Part shown: positions 34,261-45,191 of the stretch, one piece after another
Layout: the number at the start of each line of letters is the position of its first letter
Position numbering within the stretch: position 1 is the first letter of the stretch
NCBI RefSeq assembly: GCF_000972385.1
Contig: NZ_JXTE01000004.1
Location: 124,001-188,000 of the forward strand
Length of the DNA stretch: 64,000 nucleotides
Reading direction: 5' to 3'
Source of the DNA: Streptomyces sp. WM6386
GTDB lineage: Bacteria; Actinomycetota; Actinomycetes; Streptomycetales; Streptomycetaceae
Notes under the pieces: generated by a model
Told to the model about the DNA's origin: nothing
The model's input: only the letters and a program-made list of their open reading frames with translations
Database searches by the model: none
Made by a program: the position numbers and the translations under genes

Positions 34261-35085
34261 TCAGGAGTTGAGGAAGTCCAGCAGGTCGGCGTTCAACTGG
34301 TCCTTGTGCGTGTCGGTGATGCCGTGCGGGGCGCCCGCGTAGACCTTCAGCGTGGCGTTCTTGATCCGTGCCGCCGACGCCTTGCCGCCCACCTCGAAGG
34401 GCACGACCTGGTCGTCGTCGCCGTGGACCACCAGCGTCGGTACGTCGAACGCGTCCAGGTCGGGGCGGAAGTCGGTCGCGGAGAAGGCCGCGACACACTC
34501 GTAGGCATTGCGGTGTCCGGCCTGGAGCCCCTGCCGCCAGAAAGCGTCCCGAGTGCCCTGGGAGACATCGGCGCCGGGCCGGTTGTTGCCGAAGAACGGT
34601 CCGTCGGCCAGATCCCGGTACAGCTGCGACCGGTCGGCGAGCGAACCGGCGCGGATCCCGTCGAAGACCTCGACGGGCACGCCGCCGGGGTTGTCGTCGG
34701 TCCTGAGCATGAACGGCGGGACGGCGGAGACGAGCACCAGCTGGGCGAGCCGGCTGGTGCCGTGCCGGCCCACGTAGCGGGCGACCTCGCCGCCGCCCGT
34801 GGAGAAGCCGATCAACGTCGCGTCCCGCAGATCGAGGGTGTCGATCAGGGTGGCGAGGTCGTCGGCGTAGGTGTTCATCTCGTTGCCGGTCCACGTCTGC
34901 GTGGACCGGCCGTGCCCGCGCCGGTCGTGGGCGATGACACGGAACCCCTGGGAGGCGAGGAACAGTTGCTGGGCCTCCCAGCTGTCGGAGTTCAGCGGCC
35001 AGCCGTGGCTGAGCACCACGGGACGGCCCAGGCCCCAGTCCTTGTAGAAGATCTCGGCTCCGTCGGCTGCGGTGACGTACGGCAT
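34261..35085 (-). CDS. Non-haem chloroperoxidase-type alpha/beta hydrolase
   Basis: 274 residues, close to the bacterial cofactor-free haloperoxidase family: [67 protein letters not shown], nucleophile Ser in GFSTGGGE, Asp in [11 protein letters not shown] and His in [11 protein letters not shown]. These act mainly as esterases or perhydrolases. ATG 35085; its ribosome-binding sequence GGGAG is part of a 12-bp palindrome GGGAGCGCTCCC (35086-35097). Confidence 0.92.
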   Translation of the reverse strand: MPYVTAADGAEIFYKDWGLGRPVVLSHGWPLNSDSWEAQQLFLASQGFRVIAHDRRGHGRSTQTWTGNEMNTYADDLATLIDTLDLRDATLIGFSTGGGEVARYVGRHGTSRLAQLVLVSAVPPFMLRTDDNPGGVPVEVFDGIRAGSLADRSQLYRDLADGPFFGNNRPGADVSQGTRDAFWRQGLQAGHRNAYECVAAFSATDFRPDLDAFDVPTLVVHGDDDQVVPFEVGGKASAARIKNATLKVYAGAPHGITDTHKDQLNADLLDFLNS

Positions 35086-35182
35086 GGGAGCGCTCCCGTC
35101 TGTGAGACGTTGTCCGGCGCCCCGATCCTCGTTCGACCGATGGCGTTCCCGGACCCCGTGAAACGCGTAGTCGTGACCGGCC

Positions 35183-37930
35183 TCAGAGTCCTGGCGTCTC
35201 CCTCAGCTGCCGCCGGGACCGCACATCGAGCTTCCGGAAGATCTTCCGCAGGTGGTAGTCGACGGTGCTCGCGCTGATGAACAGCTGGGCCGCGATCTCG
35301 GCGTTGGTGGCACCACTGCGGGCGAGCCGGGCGATGGCCAGCTCCTGCGAGGTGAGGGCGTTCGACTCACCGGCCGGCGCCCGGCCCGGGCTCTCCCCGG
35401 TCGCGGCCAGCTCCTGGGCCGCCCGGGCCGCGTACGCCGCGGCACGCATCCCGTCGAACAACTCCCATGCGGTACGCAGCTGTTCACGGGCGTCCTTGCG
35501 GCGCTTGCGGCGACGCAGCCACTCGCCGTAGTGGAGGTGGGTGACGGCGAGGTCGGCGCGGGCGCGGGTGCCGGACAGCAGGGCGATCGCCTTGCGGTAC
35601 AGCGGTTCCGCGTCGGCCGCGGTGGCGAGCAGGGCCTCGCAGCGGGCCAGCAGACCGAGACTCCAGGGGGTGCCGGTGGCCGTGGCCCGGACGGCGAGGG
35701 TGCGCAGGGCGGTGGTGGCCTGCACCCGGTCGCCGCAGCGGACGGCCGCCTCGATCAGCGCGGGGAGCAGCCGGGAGTGGACGCCGAGCGTGTCGTGGCC
35801 GGTCAGTTCGTGGGTGAGGGCGCGGGCCCGGGCGTAGTCGCTCCGTCCCAGGGCGAGGATCGCCATGCCGATCTGCGCGATCGACTCGACCGCGCCGATG
35901 CCCAGCCAGGTGCTGGCCTCCATCGAGCCGCGCAGGACCGGCTCCAGATCCCCGGCATCGGCGTGCCAGCCGAGCAGTTCCGGGTGCCGGTACAGCTCCC
36001 ACATGTCGTCGCTGGCGCCGATCGCCGCGCGGATCTGGGTGCCCTGGGCGAAGGTGTCGTCCGCGACCGCGAGCTGGCCCAGGTTCGTCTCGTGCATCAC
36101 CGTGCAGTACAGGGCGCTGTCCAGTTCGAACAGGGCACCGGCGCGGCGGGCGATGTCCACAGCACGCGCCATGACCGCGCTCTGCGCCTGTTCGTCCCAC
36201 AGCATCATCGTCAGCGTGATGGTCGGCTGACAGGTGCGCAGCACCTCCTCGTCCGGGATGTCCGGGTCCAGCACATGCGCGTGGGCGCGGCGCATGTGCG
36301 GCACGGCCTCCGCGTAGCCGTCGGTGACCAGCACCGCGAACGCCCGCAGCACCTGATCGCCGCCGGTCGCGGGACGCTCGCGGGGCAGCAGGTCGTCGAT
36401 GGCCCGGGCGATCTCGGCCAGGGTGGTGTCGCGGATCAGGTGTTCCGCGGTGATGGCCCGGTCGGCGGCCCGCAACAGGGCCTCCCGGGCGAGCTCCGGT
36501 TCCCGCTGGGCGAGACAGCGCGCGGCCCGCAGACACAGCGCCGGAGCCAGGGCGAACGAACCGGCGTCGCCCAGCGCGTACGTCGCGTGGGCGCGCACGA
36601 GCAGTGCCCGTCCTCGCTGGGTGTCGTCGAGGAAGGCGATGTCGATCGCGTCGAGGAGCGACTCGGCCTGCAGCGCCGCCCCCGCGGCCAACGCGGCCTC
36701 CGCCGCGGCGAGCAGTCGCTCGGCGCGCAGGGCGCCCTCCGGGGTGAGTTCGGCCGCCCTGGTCAGGAAGGTGGCGCGGGCGGCGAAACCGCCGCGGGCG
36801 CCCGCCCGGTCGGCCGCGCGCTCCACCTCCGCGGCCACGGCGGGGGCCGGTCCCCAGGTGGCCGAGGCGAGGTGCCAGGCCCGGCGGTCGGTGTCGGCCG
36901 GCCGGTCGATGACCTCGGCCAGCGCATGGTGGACGCGGGTGCGCTCGACGCCGGTGGCCCCGCCGTACACCGCCGACCGCACCAGCGGATGCCGGAACTC
37001 CGCGGTGGAGCGCAGCACCACCAGCCCCGCGGCCTCCGCCGGCCCGGACGCCTCGGGGCCGAACCCGAGCAGGCGCGCGGCGGCCGTGAGGTAGGCGAGG
37101 TCGCCGCTCGGTTCGGCGGCGGCGAGCAGCAGCCAGGTCTGTGTCGGCGCGGGCAACGCGCGCACCCGCCGTTGGTAGTGCGCCTCCAACCGGCCGCCCA
37201 CGGGGAGCGGTTCGGGCAGGGCGAGCGAGCCGGAGAGCTGGTCGGCGGTCAGCTCCTGGCCGAGGTCGGCCAGCGCGAGCGGGTTGCCCGCGGTCGTCGC
37301 CACGATGCGTGCCGCGACGCGCGCGTCGAGCGGTCCGGCGACCGTCTCCCGCAGCAGCTCCAGGGCGAACGGCTCCTCCAGACCGGCGACTTCGGTGACG
37401 GGCAGCCCCGCGGGTGCCTCGAACCCCGTCCGTGCCGCGAACAGCAGCCCGACGCCCTCCGCGTGCACCCGGCGGCCCACGAAAGCGAGCACCGCCAGGG
37501 ACTCGTCGTCCAGCCACTGAGCGTCGTCGACGCAGGCCAGCACCGGTCGTCGCTTGGCCGCCTCCGCGAGGAGGGTGAGGGTGGCGAGCCCCACGAGGAA
37601 CCGGTCGGGGGCCGGCCCGTCGGCCAGCCCGCACGCCACCCGCAGCGCCTCGTGCTGGGTGACGGGCAGCGCACCCGGTTCCTTGAGCCCCTCCAGCACC
37701 GGTACCAGCAGCCGATGCAGCGCGGCGAACGGGAACCCGGACTCCGGCTCCACCCCCGCGACCCGCAGCACCCGCAGATCGGCGCCCTCCGCGGCCGCGT
37801 GGTCGAGCAGTACGGTCTTCCCGACTCCGGCTTCACCGCGCAGCAGCACCACCCGGCTCAGCCCTTCCCGCAAGGCCGACACCAGGCCTTCGAGCTCTTT
37901 GCGTTCCCTGAGCCGTCCCTTGAGGATCAC
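35183..37930 (-). CDS. LAL-type LuxR-family transcriptional regulator (AAA ATPase)
   Basis: 915 residues. N-terminal P-loop GEAGVGKT at 32-39, Walker B-like [12 protein letters not shown], a large TPR-like middle region, and a C-terminal Lux[55 protein letters not shown]. The length is typical of LAL (MalT-like) regulators that often control antibiotic clusters. GTG 37930 has GAAGG 8 bp upstream and directly precedes the family-typical [15 protein letters not shown]; the open frame extends further upstream but without plausible protein. No biosynthetic cluster is adjacent, so its target is unknown; the divergent aldo/keto reductase or hydrolases are candidates. Confidence 0.9.
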   Translation of the reverse strand: MILKGRLRERKELEGLVSALREGLSRVVLLRGEAGVGKTVLLDHAAAEGADLRVLRVAGVEPESGFPFAALHRLLVPVLEGLKEPGALPVTQHEALRVACGLADGPAPDRFLVGLATLTLLAEAAKRRPVLACVDDAQWLDDESLAVLAFVGRRVHAEGVGLLFAARTGFEAPAGLPVTEVAGLEEPFALELLRETVAGPLDARVAARIVATTAGNPLALADLGQELTADQLSGSLALPEPLPVGGRLEAHYQRRVRALPAPTQTWLLLAAAEPSGDLAYLTAAARLLGFGPEASGPAEAAGLVVLRSTAEFRHPLVRSAVYGGATGVERTRVHHALAEVIDRPADTDRRAWHLASATWGPAPAVAAEVERAADRAGARGGFAARATFLTRAAELTPEGALRAERLLAAAEAALAAGAALQAESLLDAIDIAFLDDTQRGRALLVRAHATYALGDAGSFALAPALCLRAARCLAQREPELAREALLRAADRAITAEHLIRDTTLAEIARAIDDLLPRERPATGGDQVLRAFAVLVTDGYAEAVPHMRRAHAHVLDPDIPDEEVLRTCQPTITLTMMLWDEQAQSAVMARAVDIARRAGALFELDSALYCTVMHETNLGQLAVADDTFAQGTQIRAAIGASDDMWELYRHPELLGWHADAGDLEPVLRGSMEASTWLGIGAVESIAQIGMAILALGRSDYARARALTHELTGHDTLGVHSRLLPALIEAAVRCGDRVQATTALRTLAVRATATGTPWSLGLLARCEALLATAADAEPLYRKAIALLSGTRARADLAVTHLHYGEWLRRRKRRKDAREQLRTAWELFDGMRAAAYAARAAQELAATGESPGRAPAGESNALTSQELAIARLARSGATNAEIAAQLFISASTVDYHLRKIFRKLDVRSRRQLRETPGL

Positions 37931-37950
37931 GCGAACACCCTTCAGGGAGG

Positions 37951-38007
37951 CCTCAGTTGTGAGGACGCTTTGGAGTTCTGGTGAAGTCCAGTCATTCAAC
38001 CAATGAC
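37951..38007. promoter_or_regulatory. Inverted repeats between LAL regulator and aldo/keto reductase
   Basis: Perfect repeats CCTCA-N4-TGAGG (37951-37964) and GTCATT-N5-AATGAC (37991-38007) in the 178-bp divergent region. Possible binding sites; the second is the more symmetrical and AT-richer. Confidence 0.4.
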
Positions 38008-38108
38008 GGACGAGCCGTGTCCCGGGAACGGTTGACACCTCAAGCCCCGCGCGCACCTCACGCCGTACGCTCCCCTTCATGACCATCCGGAAGGCGGGAG
38101 CAGCAACG

Positions 38109-39077
<969 letters not shown>

Positions 39078-39086
39078 ACCCACCCA

Positions 39087-39155
39087 AGGGGCGCGGGGCT
39101 GTATCGATGTGCGGCTACCGCCGCGTGGGCGCGACCAGCCCCCACGCGCCCGCAG
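39087..39155. repeat. Dispersed intergenic repeat, copy 2
   Basis: About 68 bp, AGGGGCGCGGGGCTGTATCG at the start, nearly identical to copy 1 at 20856-20923. Lies between the convergent aldo/keto reductase and dioxygenase genes and can form a stem GGGGCT/AGCCCC, so it may act as a bidirectional terminator. Confidence 0.75.
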
Positions 39156-39167
39156 CCGCGATACGAC

Positions 39168-39974
39168 CTAGTGCGGCCCCTGCGGTGCGAACTCGGTACC
39201 GCAGGGGCCCGCACCCTCACTTTCGGCCAACGCGACGCGGTCACCCCGCATCGACACCGTCCGGTAGTACCCCCCGATCCGCTCGGCCGACCGCCCCACG
39301 TAGTGACCGATGAACGACCGCCGAAAACGCCCCTCACTGCGATTCGGCTGCGACCCGTGCACCAGACTCCCGTTGAAGAACAGAACATCCCCCGGCGCCA
39401 TGTCGACCGGCACCGCCGCCAGCCCCGCCGGCGGCGGCACGTACTCCCGCGCGAACGACACCCCCTCGTCCGCCTTCTCCGGGCAGAAGAGATCCATCCG
39501 GTGCGTCCCGGGCACGACCTCGAGCCCCCCGTTCTCCCGGTCGATCACATCGCACGCCACCCACGCCGCGACACATGTCCCCGGCTCGACCCGCAGATAG
39601 AAGTTGTCCTGGTGCAGCGCCTGCCCCCGGGCCCCCGGCGGCTTGAAGTAGAACATGCTCTGCGCGGCCAGTACCTCCTCGTCGAACAGCGTCTCCAGCA
39701 CGTTCCGCAACCGCGCGTCGAGCAGCACGTCCCGGGCGCGCGCGTTGATCTCGTGCGGCTGCATCACCCGGGGATACACACCCAACGGGTCCGTGCCGCC
39801 CCGCGGCTCGAAGTGCCCCGGCACCGCCCCGGCCGCGTGCAGCGCCGCGAACTCGCCGCACAGCCGGCCGATCTCGTCGTATCCGAACAATCCCCGTACG
39901 ACGGTGAACCCGTCCTCCTGGAACCGCCGCTGCCCGGCCTGGGTCAGAATCGGGGCGCTGCCTGTGACTGTCAT
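39168..39974 (-). CDS. Phytanoyl-CoA dioxygenase (PhyH)-family Fe(II)/2OG oxygenase
   Basis: 268 residues. Facial triad: LHQDNFY (His-x-Asp) and the distal His in NGSLVHGSQPNRS, with the following Arg in RFRRSFIGHYV for 2-oxoglutarate. Preceded by GFTVVRGLFGYDEIGRL, typical PhyH. Substrate unknown; could be amino acid or small natural product hydroxylation. ATG 39974 has GAGGAG 8 bp upstream. Divergent from an AraC regulator with 70 bp between, which probably activates it. Confidence 0.88.
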   Translation of the reverse strand: MTVTGSAPILTQAGQRRFQEDGFTVVRGLFGYDEIGRLCGEFAALHAAGAVPGHFEPRGGTDPLGVYPRVMQPHEINARARDVLLDARLRNVLETLFDEEVLAAQSMFYFKPPGARGQALHQDNFYLRVEPGTCVAAWVACDVIDRENGGLEVVPGTHRMDLFCPEKADEGVSFAREYVPPPAGLAAVPVDMAPGDVLFFNGSLVHGSQPNRSEGRFRRSFIGHYVGRSAERIGGYYRTVSMRGDRVALAESEGAGPCGTEFAPQGPH

Positions 39975-40044
39975 GCGTCCACTCCTCGCTCGGGTGTCCC
40001 TTCGCATGTCACGCTAGGTCGGCCCACATCCCGGGAGGATGCCC

Positions 40045-40953
40045 GTGACCGCCGACGGACTGCCTGAGACTGCTGCGCCGGACGTTCCCGCGCCGCCGCC
40101 GGGCCTCGTGATGCTCGGCCGTTTCGACGAGGCGCCGGGATACGACATCAACCGGCCGCAGGGATCGGCCAGTTGGCTCTTCACCTGGACCACGGGAGGC
40201 CAGGGGAGGCTGCGGCAGGGCGCGACCACCGCCCGGGCCGGCGCCGGGGACCTGGTGGTGCTCGCGCCGGGTGTCGCGCACGGCTACGGCGTCGGACCGG
40301 GTGCGCGGCACTGGTGGTTCTGGTGGGCGCACTGCCAGGCCCGGCCGTCGTGGCTGCCCTGGCTGAGCCCGTACGGCACCGGCGACGGGGTGTATGTCAT
40401 GACCTCGACCCCGGCCACGCCGCAGGACCGGGTCGAGGCGGCGTTCCGCCGGATGCTCCTGGACGCCCGCCGGCCGGGTGGGGAGAAGTCCGTGGCCGTC
40501 CCGGACGACCGGATCGCCGTGGCGCACGACAGCGCCGCCCGTGAGCTCGCGCTGTGCGCCCTGGAGGAGGTCGTCCTGCTCATGGCCGCCGGTGCGCGGG
40601 AGCCGACGCCCCGACCCGGCCTCGACGCCCGTGTCCGCCGGGTCCAGGAGCTCCTCGCCGCCGACCCGGGGGCCGCGCACACCGTCGACTCGCTCGCCGC
40701 GCATGTCTCGCTGTCGCCCTCCAGGCTGGCGCACCTGTTCACCCGACAGGTCGGTGAATCCCCGATGCGAGCGCTGCGCGAGGCACGGCTGCGGCACGCC
40801 GCGCGGCTCCTCGAAGGCACCGGCCTGCCCGTCGAACGGGTCGCGGCGGCATCGGGCTTCGTCAGCCCCTACCATTTCCACCGGGTCTTCCGGGAGCGAT
40901 TCGGTATGACGCCCGGCGCGTACCGGGCGGGCGGCCCAATGGTTGGAGCGTGA
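40045..40953 (+). CDS. AraC-family transcriptional regulator
   Basis: 302 residues. N-terminal cupin-like ligand domain (LFTWTTGGQGRLRQGATTARAGAGDLVVLAPGVAHGYGVG) and C-terminal double HTH (HTVDSLAAHVSLSPSRLAHLFTRQVGESPMRAL and LPVERVAAASGFVSPYHFHRVFRERFGMTP). Start GTG 40045 has GGGAGG 6 bp upstream; ATG 40039 overlaps the ribosome-binding site. Divergent from the PhyH-type gene, its likely target. Confidence 0.9.
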   Translation: MTADGLPETAAPDVPAPPPGLVMLGRFDEAPGYDINRPQGSASWLFTWTTGGQGRLRQGATTARAGAGDLVVLAPGVAHGYGVGPGARHWWFWWAHCQARPSWLPWLSPYGTGDGVYVMTSTPATPQDRVEAAFRRMLLDARRPGGEKSVAVPDDRIAVAHDSAARELALCALEEVVLLMAAGAREPTPRPGLDARVRRVQELLAADPGAAHTVDSLAAHVSLSPSRLAHLFTRQVGESPMRALREARLRHAARLLEGTGLPVERVAAASGFVSPYHFHRVFRERFGMTPGAYRAGGPMVGA

Positions 40954-41303
40954 CGTGCGTAGACCGGCCGTACACGGGGTGGAGTGGCCGTTCAATGGTT
41001 TGGGCCCACGCCTGGTGAAAATCGTTCTCCATAACGGTGTCGATAAGGCGTCATGGATCGGTTCTAAGTATTGACGAGCCGTCAATAGGGCTGGCTGCGC
41101 ACGCAATGCACAAAACTGAATGATCTCTTGTTACATCTCGCTGACCTGTGCAAAGGTTATGCCTTGTCGGCGTGCAGACATTAGAATCCGCGCGCCTTGA
41201 CCGCTCCCGTACGCCCCCCACGCTTCACAAGAGCTGTCGTCGTCGGGACCGCATACCCCTTGGTATGGACTTTGCTTTGTATGCCCCCGAGAGGAATGCA
41301 GCC
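40954..41303 (+). promoter_or_regulatory. Intergenic region upstream of lectin paralog A
   Basis: 350 bp without a gene, AT-rich for this genome. Holds a perfect 19-bp palindrome TATTGACGAGCCGTCAATA at 41069-41087 (8-bp arms, 3-bp centre), a -10-like TAGAAT at 41182-41187 and an inverted repeat ATACC-N4-GGTAT near 41253-41266. The palindrome is a strong operator candidate for the downstream gene. Confidence 0.5.
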
Positions 41304-43124
41304 GTGAATGCCGACGCCACGGACGAACAACTCAGCGCTGAGCTGAAGAAGTGGACCGGGGCCGCGCCCGCGCTCCATCCCGTCGGTGAACTCCTCGACC
41401 GCCACTGGGAAGCGGCCTTCGCCTATGCCCGGCTGTGCACCGACAGCGCGCGTTCCGCCGGAATGCTCACGACCGCGGCTTTCACCCGGCTCTTCGGTGA
41501 AACCCTGCGACAGAACGGGCCGACGGCCGCCTGGCGTCCCCAACTGCTCGTCACCGTGCGCCGGATCGCCGCGGAGTGGGACGGCGACCGCAGACGGGAA
41601 CAGCTCCACCCCGAACTGCGCTCCGGGGCCGAGGACAGCGACCGCGCCGCCGTCCGGCTGCTGCCGCCCGCGGAGCGGCGACTGCTGTCCGGCGCGTACC
41701 AGCGGCTGCCCCAGTCGGCCCGCTGCCTGCTGTGGCACAGCGAGGTCGAGGCCGAGCCGCTGTCCGTTCCGGCCTCCCTGCTGGGACTGGACGAGGAGGA
41801 CGCCGGCGTCGAACTGCGCCGGGCCCAGGAGCGGTTGCGCGAGGAGTGCCTCCATGTGCACCGCGAACTCGCCCCGGAGCAGGAGTGCCGCAGCTACGTC
41901 AGGATGCTGGACGTCACCTACCGGCGCGGTGGCGTCGACGTCGACCCCGATCTGCGCGCACACCTGGACCGCTGCAAGCACTGCCGCGACACCGCCGACC
42001 AGCTCCACCAGTTCAACGACGGCCTCGGCGTCGCCCTGGCGGAAGCGGTGCTCGGGTGGGGCGGCCGCGCCTACGCCGAATCCCGCAGTGCCGCGCACGA
42101 GGAGCCGGCTCAGGCGCCTGAGCCGCCGCAGGCGCAGCCCATGGCCGTTCCGGGCGAGCCCTTCTTCGACGTGACCCCCGCCGCGCCGCGCGCGGCCCGC
42201 GGAGCCTGCCCCTCGCGCACGGCACGCAAGGAAGCCCGCCGCGCCGCCGCCCGGCGCCGCAACCTCGCCGCCGCGGTCCTCACCGTCAGCGGGCTGGTCG
42301 TCCTGCCCCTCGTCCTGTGGTCGGTCCTCAGTGGCGGGGACACCACCCCCTCGGCCGGCGGCACCCAGGCCTCCGAGACACCGGACACCGGAGCGGGCAA
42401 GTCCTCCTCCGACTCCTCGTGGGTCGGCTCCGGCAAGGACGTGGAAGGCACGCTGCGCGGCCGGCTGCACAACGTCGACTCCGGACTCTGCATAGGCGTC
42501 GTCGGCAAAAAGGCCGTCGAGGACGCGGAGACCGAGCTCGCCAAGTGCTCCTCGAAGACCGACCAGCAGTGGACGTACGAGACGAACGGAACGCTGGCCA
42601 GCGTCGCGGCCCCGGACCTGTGCCTGGACTCCCACCTCGGCTACTCGGTGCGGCTGGCCCCGTGCACCGGCACCGACAAGGCGGAGACCAAGAACATCCG
42701 CTACGACTTCACCCTCCAGGGCAACCTGGTGCCGCGCTGGGACCAGGACCTGGCCCTGACACCCGCCGCCACCGACGGCACGGGCGCTGTGGTCCTGAAG
42801 TCCCGTGCCGACATCGCCGCCCAGCGCTGGGTGTTCGACACTTCCAGGACCGACCCCCAGATGGAGGTGGTCAACTGGGACGCGCAGGTCGGCACCACGA
42901 AGAAGGCGCCCGCCGTGACGCCTACGCCGACGCCGACGAAAAAGGCCTCACCGACGCCGTCCCCGAGCCCCTCGACCGCTGGGCCGACCCCGACGAGCCC
43001 GTACCCCAGCGGCATGCCCTGCTACGGGTACTACTGCTCCTGGGACGGCCAGTACGGCAGCGGATACGGCGGAGGTTACGGCTACGGCTACGGGGGATAC
43101 GGCGGGTACGGCGGCCGGCGCTGA
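41304..43124 (+). CDS. Membrane sigma-like/ZAS/ricin-lectin fusion, paralog A
   Basis: 606 residues. Residues ~31-65 (HWEAAFAYARLCTDSARSAGMLTTAAFTRLF) resemble sigma-70 region 2, ~133-186 (RLPQSARCLLWHSEVEAEPLSVPASLLGLDEEDAGVELRRAQERLRE) region 4 with its HTH. H220-L-D-R-C224-K-H-C227 is the HX3CX2C zinc motif of anti-sigma factors. One transmembrane helix at ~321-343 is followed outside by a Ser/Thr linker, a ricin-type beta-trefoil (~381-512, QQW and QRW) and a Pro/Thr then Gly/Tyr tail with CYGYYC. Start GTG 41304 has AGAGGAA 7 bp upstream. Inference: a membrane-held sigma-like module sensing carbohydrate outside. Paralog of 57606-59207. Confidence 0.8.
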   Translation: MNADATDEQLSAELKKWTGAAPALHPVGELLDRHWEAAFAYARLCTDSARSAGMLTTAAFTRLFGETLRQNGPTAAWRPQLLVTVRRIAAEWDGDRRREQLHPELRSGAEDSDRAAVRLLPPAERRLLSGAYQRLPQSARCLLWHSEVEAEPLSVPASLLGLDEEDAGVELRRAQERLREECLHVHRELAPEQECRSYVRMLDVTYRRGGVDVDPDLRAHLDRCKHCRDTADQLHQFNDGLGVALAEAVLGWGGRAYAESRSAAHEEPAQAPEPPQAQPMAVPGEPFFDVTPAAPRAARGACPSRTARKEARRAAARRRNLAAAVLTVSGLVVLPLVLWSVLSGGDTTPSAGGTQASETPDTGAGKSSSDSSWVGSGKDVEGTLRGRLHNVDSGLCIGVVGKKAVEDAETELAKCSSKTDQQWTYETNGTLASVAAPDLCLDSHLGYSVRLAPCTGTDKAETKNIRYDFTLQGNLVPRWDQDLALTPAATDGTGAVVLKSRADIAAQRWVFDTSRTDPQMEVVNWDAQVGTTKKAPAVTPTPTPTKKASPTPSPSPSTAGPTPTSPYPSGMPCYGYYCSWDGQYGSGYGGGYGYGYGGYGGYGGRR

Positions 43125-43133
43125 CCGCCCGGC

Positions 43134-44390
43134 TCACACCCCGACGACCTGTTGCGACACCCACAGCGCCAGTGTGGCCGGCACCAGCGCGGCCGGGACG
43201 GCGAGCAGACCGAGCCGGGTGAACTCCCCGAGCCCGACCTCCTGCCCGTGCCGCTGCACGATCCGCCGCCACAGCAGGGTGGCGAGCGATCCGGCGTACG
43301 TCAGGTTCGGGCCGATGTTCACCCCGATCAGCACCGCGAGCACCGCCCCGGGACCGGCCGTGGCGGTCAGCGGCAGCAGGACCAGCACCGCGGGCAGGTT
43401 GTTGATCAGGTTCGCCAGGACGGCGGCCAGCGCGGCGATCCCGAGCAGCGCCACCAGCCCCGAGCCCTCGGGCAGGACGTGCCGCAGCGCGTCGGCGAGC
43501 CCGTTGTCGACGACCGCGCGCACGACGACGCCGAGCGCCAGCACGAACGCCAGGAACCCCGGAGCGGCGGACTTCACCACCGTGAGCGGGGTGGCCTGCC
43601 GGCGTACGAGCGCACGCCCCGCCAGCACCAGCGCGCCCACGAGGGCCACCCACGCCGGCTCGATGCCGACCGCGGACGCCACGACGAACCCGGCCAGCGT
43701 GCAGCCCACGGTGACGAGCGCGAAGACCGGCAGTTCGGGCGTCTCAGCGGTGTCGGACCGGGCCACGGGGGCTTTGAGGTCGTCCTCGAAGAAGCGCCGG
43801 AACAGCAGATACTCGGCGCCGATCGCAACCAGCCAGGGCAGTGCCATCAGCGCCGCGAACCGGGTGAAACTCAGCCCGCTCGCCGCGAACGCCAGCAGGT
43901 TGGTCAGGTTGGACACCGGCAGCAGCAGCGACGCCGTGTTCGACAGGTGCGCGCAGGCATAGAGGTGCGGCTTGGCCCGGACGCCGCCGCGGGCCGCGGT
44001 GGCCAGCACGACCGGCGTCAGCAGCACCACCGTGGCATCCAGGCTGAGCACGGCCGTGATCGCCGACGCCAGCGCGAACACCGCGGTCAGCAGCCGGCCG
44101 GGGCGGCCCGCGGAGCTGCGAGCCATCCATGCCCCGCAGGCCCGGAAGAGTCCCTCGACATCGCAGAAGTGGGCGAGGACCAGCACCGCGGCCAGGAAGC
44201 CGACCACCGGTCCGAGCCGCTCGACCTCCGCCCACGCATGGTCCGGGGAGATCGCCCCGGTCGCGATCACCAGCCCCGCCGCCGGGACCGCGAGCACCGC
44301 CTCCGGCAGGCCCTTGGGGCGGACGACGGCCCAGGCGAGTACGGCGACGAGCAGGGCTATGGACAGGGTTTCGGCGAGCGGGGTGTTCAG
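43134..44390 (-). CDS. ArsB-like/SLC13 membrane transporter, probable CTG start
   Basis: 418 residues, ~11-12 transmembrane helices of the ArsB/NhaD/SLC13 superfamily. ATG/GTG-only prediction begins at GTG 44297 but omits a conserved N-terminal helix: the in-frame upstream sequence LNTPLAETLSIALLVAVLAWAVVRPKGLPEA is standard for this family. It begins at CTG 44390, and GAAGGA lies 6 bp before it; no ATG, GTG or TTG is available in frame between 44297 and the upstream sequence examined. Likely exports arsenite or another oxyanion/dicarboxylate; no arsR or arsC is adjacent, so the substrate is open. Confidence 0.8.
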   Translation of the reverse strand: MNTPLAETLSIALLVAVLAWAVVRPKGLPEAVLAVPAAGLVIATGAISPDHAWAEVERLGPVVGFLAAVLVLAHFCDVEGLFRACGAWMARSSAGRPGRLLTAVFALASAITAVLSLDATVVLLTPVVLATAARGGVRAKPHLYACAHLSNTASLLLPVSNLTNLLAFAASGLSFTRFAALMALPWLVAIGAEYLLFRRFFEDDLKAPVARSDTAETPELPVFALVTVGCTLAGFVVASAVGIEPAWVALVGALVLAGRALVRRQATPLTVVKSAAPGFLAFVLALGVVVRAVVDNGLADALRHVLPEGSGLVALLGIAALAAVLANLINNLPAVLVLLPLTATAGPGAVLAVLIGVNIGPNLTYAGSLATLLWRRIVQRHGQEVGLGEFTRLGLLAVPAALVPATLALWVSQQVVGV

Positions 44391-44465
44391 GAGCGGTCCT
44401 TCGAGACGTGGTCGTGCCGTACCTCTGCATGAAAACAGCCCGAGGTAAGAGCCCCGTGCACCGGG

Positions 44466-45110
44466 TCAGGCGCCGGGCCCCTTGTCGAAGAACGTGATGG
44501 ACACCGCGGACTCGTTGCCGGACACCGGCACCTCACCGGCCGACCACGCCACCTTCAGCGGGTCCCGCTCGTCCGGCGGGGTCACCAGCAACGCGTCCGG
44601 GTTGGCGGTACGGGCCCCGCTGACCTCCGGGTTGGAGAACGTGATCCCCGACCACGCGTTCTGCCCCGGCGCCAGCTTCACGGTGACCGGCGTGCCGGGG
44701 GTGCGCTTCGGGTCCGGCCCCAGCTGTTCGCCGGAGGCGTCGACGAACGCGGCGCCCGGATAGCCGTGGAGGGTGCAGGTACGGGACGAAGTGTTCGTCA
44801 GGATCACGGGGAAGTTCTCCTGCCCCGCCCCCGGGTCGTTGCGGCCGAGCGTGGCCTCCAGCTCGGAGGTGTGGCAGCGGGTACGCCTGCTGGGCGTGCC
44901 GGACGTGCTGGTGGCGGGGGAGGGCGTCTCGGCTGTGGCGGTCGGTTCCACCGTGGACGCGGCCGTCGTGCCGTCGCTGGTGGCCGGGGCGGCCGTGCCG
45001 GGCAGCGTCCGCGGCGCGGACGCGGAGCCGCCGCCGTCACCGCAGGCGGTCAGAAGGCCCAGCAGTGCGGCCGCACTCACCAACAGAGCCGATCGGTACG
45101 TGTTCACCAT
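44466..45110 (-). CDS. DUF4232 lipoprotein
   Basis: 214 residues. Lipoprotein signal ALLGLLTAC with lipidated Cys at ~residue 23, then a long Thr/Ala/Ser/Pro linker (~25-75) and a DUF4232 beta-sandwich domain: CHTSELEATLG ... FPVILTNTSSRTCTLHGYPGAAFVD with two conserved Cys. Such actinobacterial lipoproteins sit on the outer membrane face; no function known. Either ATG 45110 or GTG 45107 may be the start (GGAG 4 or 7 bp before). Confidence 0.87.
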   Translation of the reverse strand: MVNTYRSALLVSAAALLGLLTACGDGGGSASAPRTLPGTAAPATSDGTTAASTVEPTATAETPSPATSTSGTPSRRTRCHTSELEATLGRNDPGAGQENFPVILTNTSSRTCTLHGYPGAAFVDASGEQLGPDPKRTPGTPVTVKLAPGQNAWSGITFSNPEVSGARTANPDALLVTPPDERDPLKVAWSAGEVPVSGNESAVSITFFDKGPGA

Positions 45111-45191
45111 GACTCTCCACACTCCTCCTATGGCGCGGTGTGCCCCGTCATGAAGGTCCGATGCGGGCGCGGCCGGAAAAAGTTCGCGCGG

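Noticed and set aside
35252..37984. 910-residue plus-strand frame opposite the LAL regulator
   Set aside because: No domains and a Gly/Arg/Gln-rich composition; the minus strand has P-loop and LuxR HTH.
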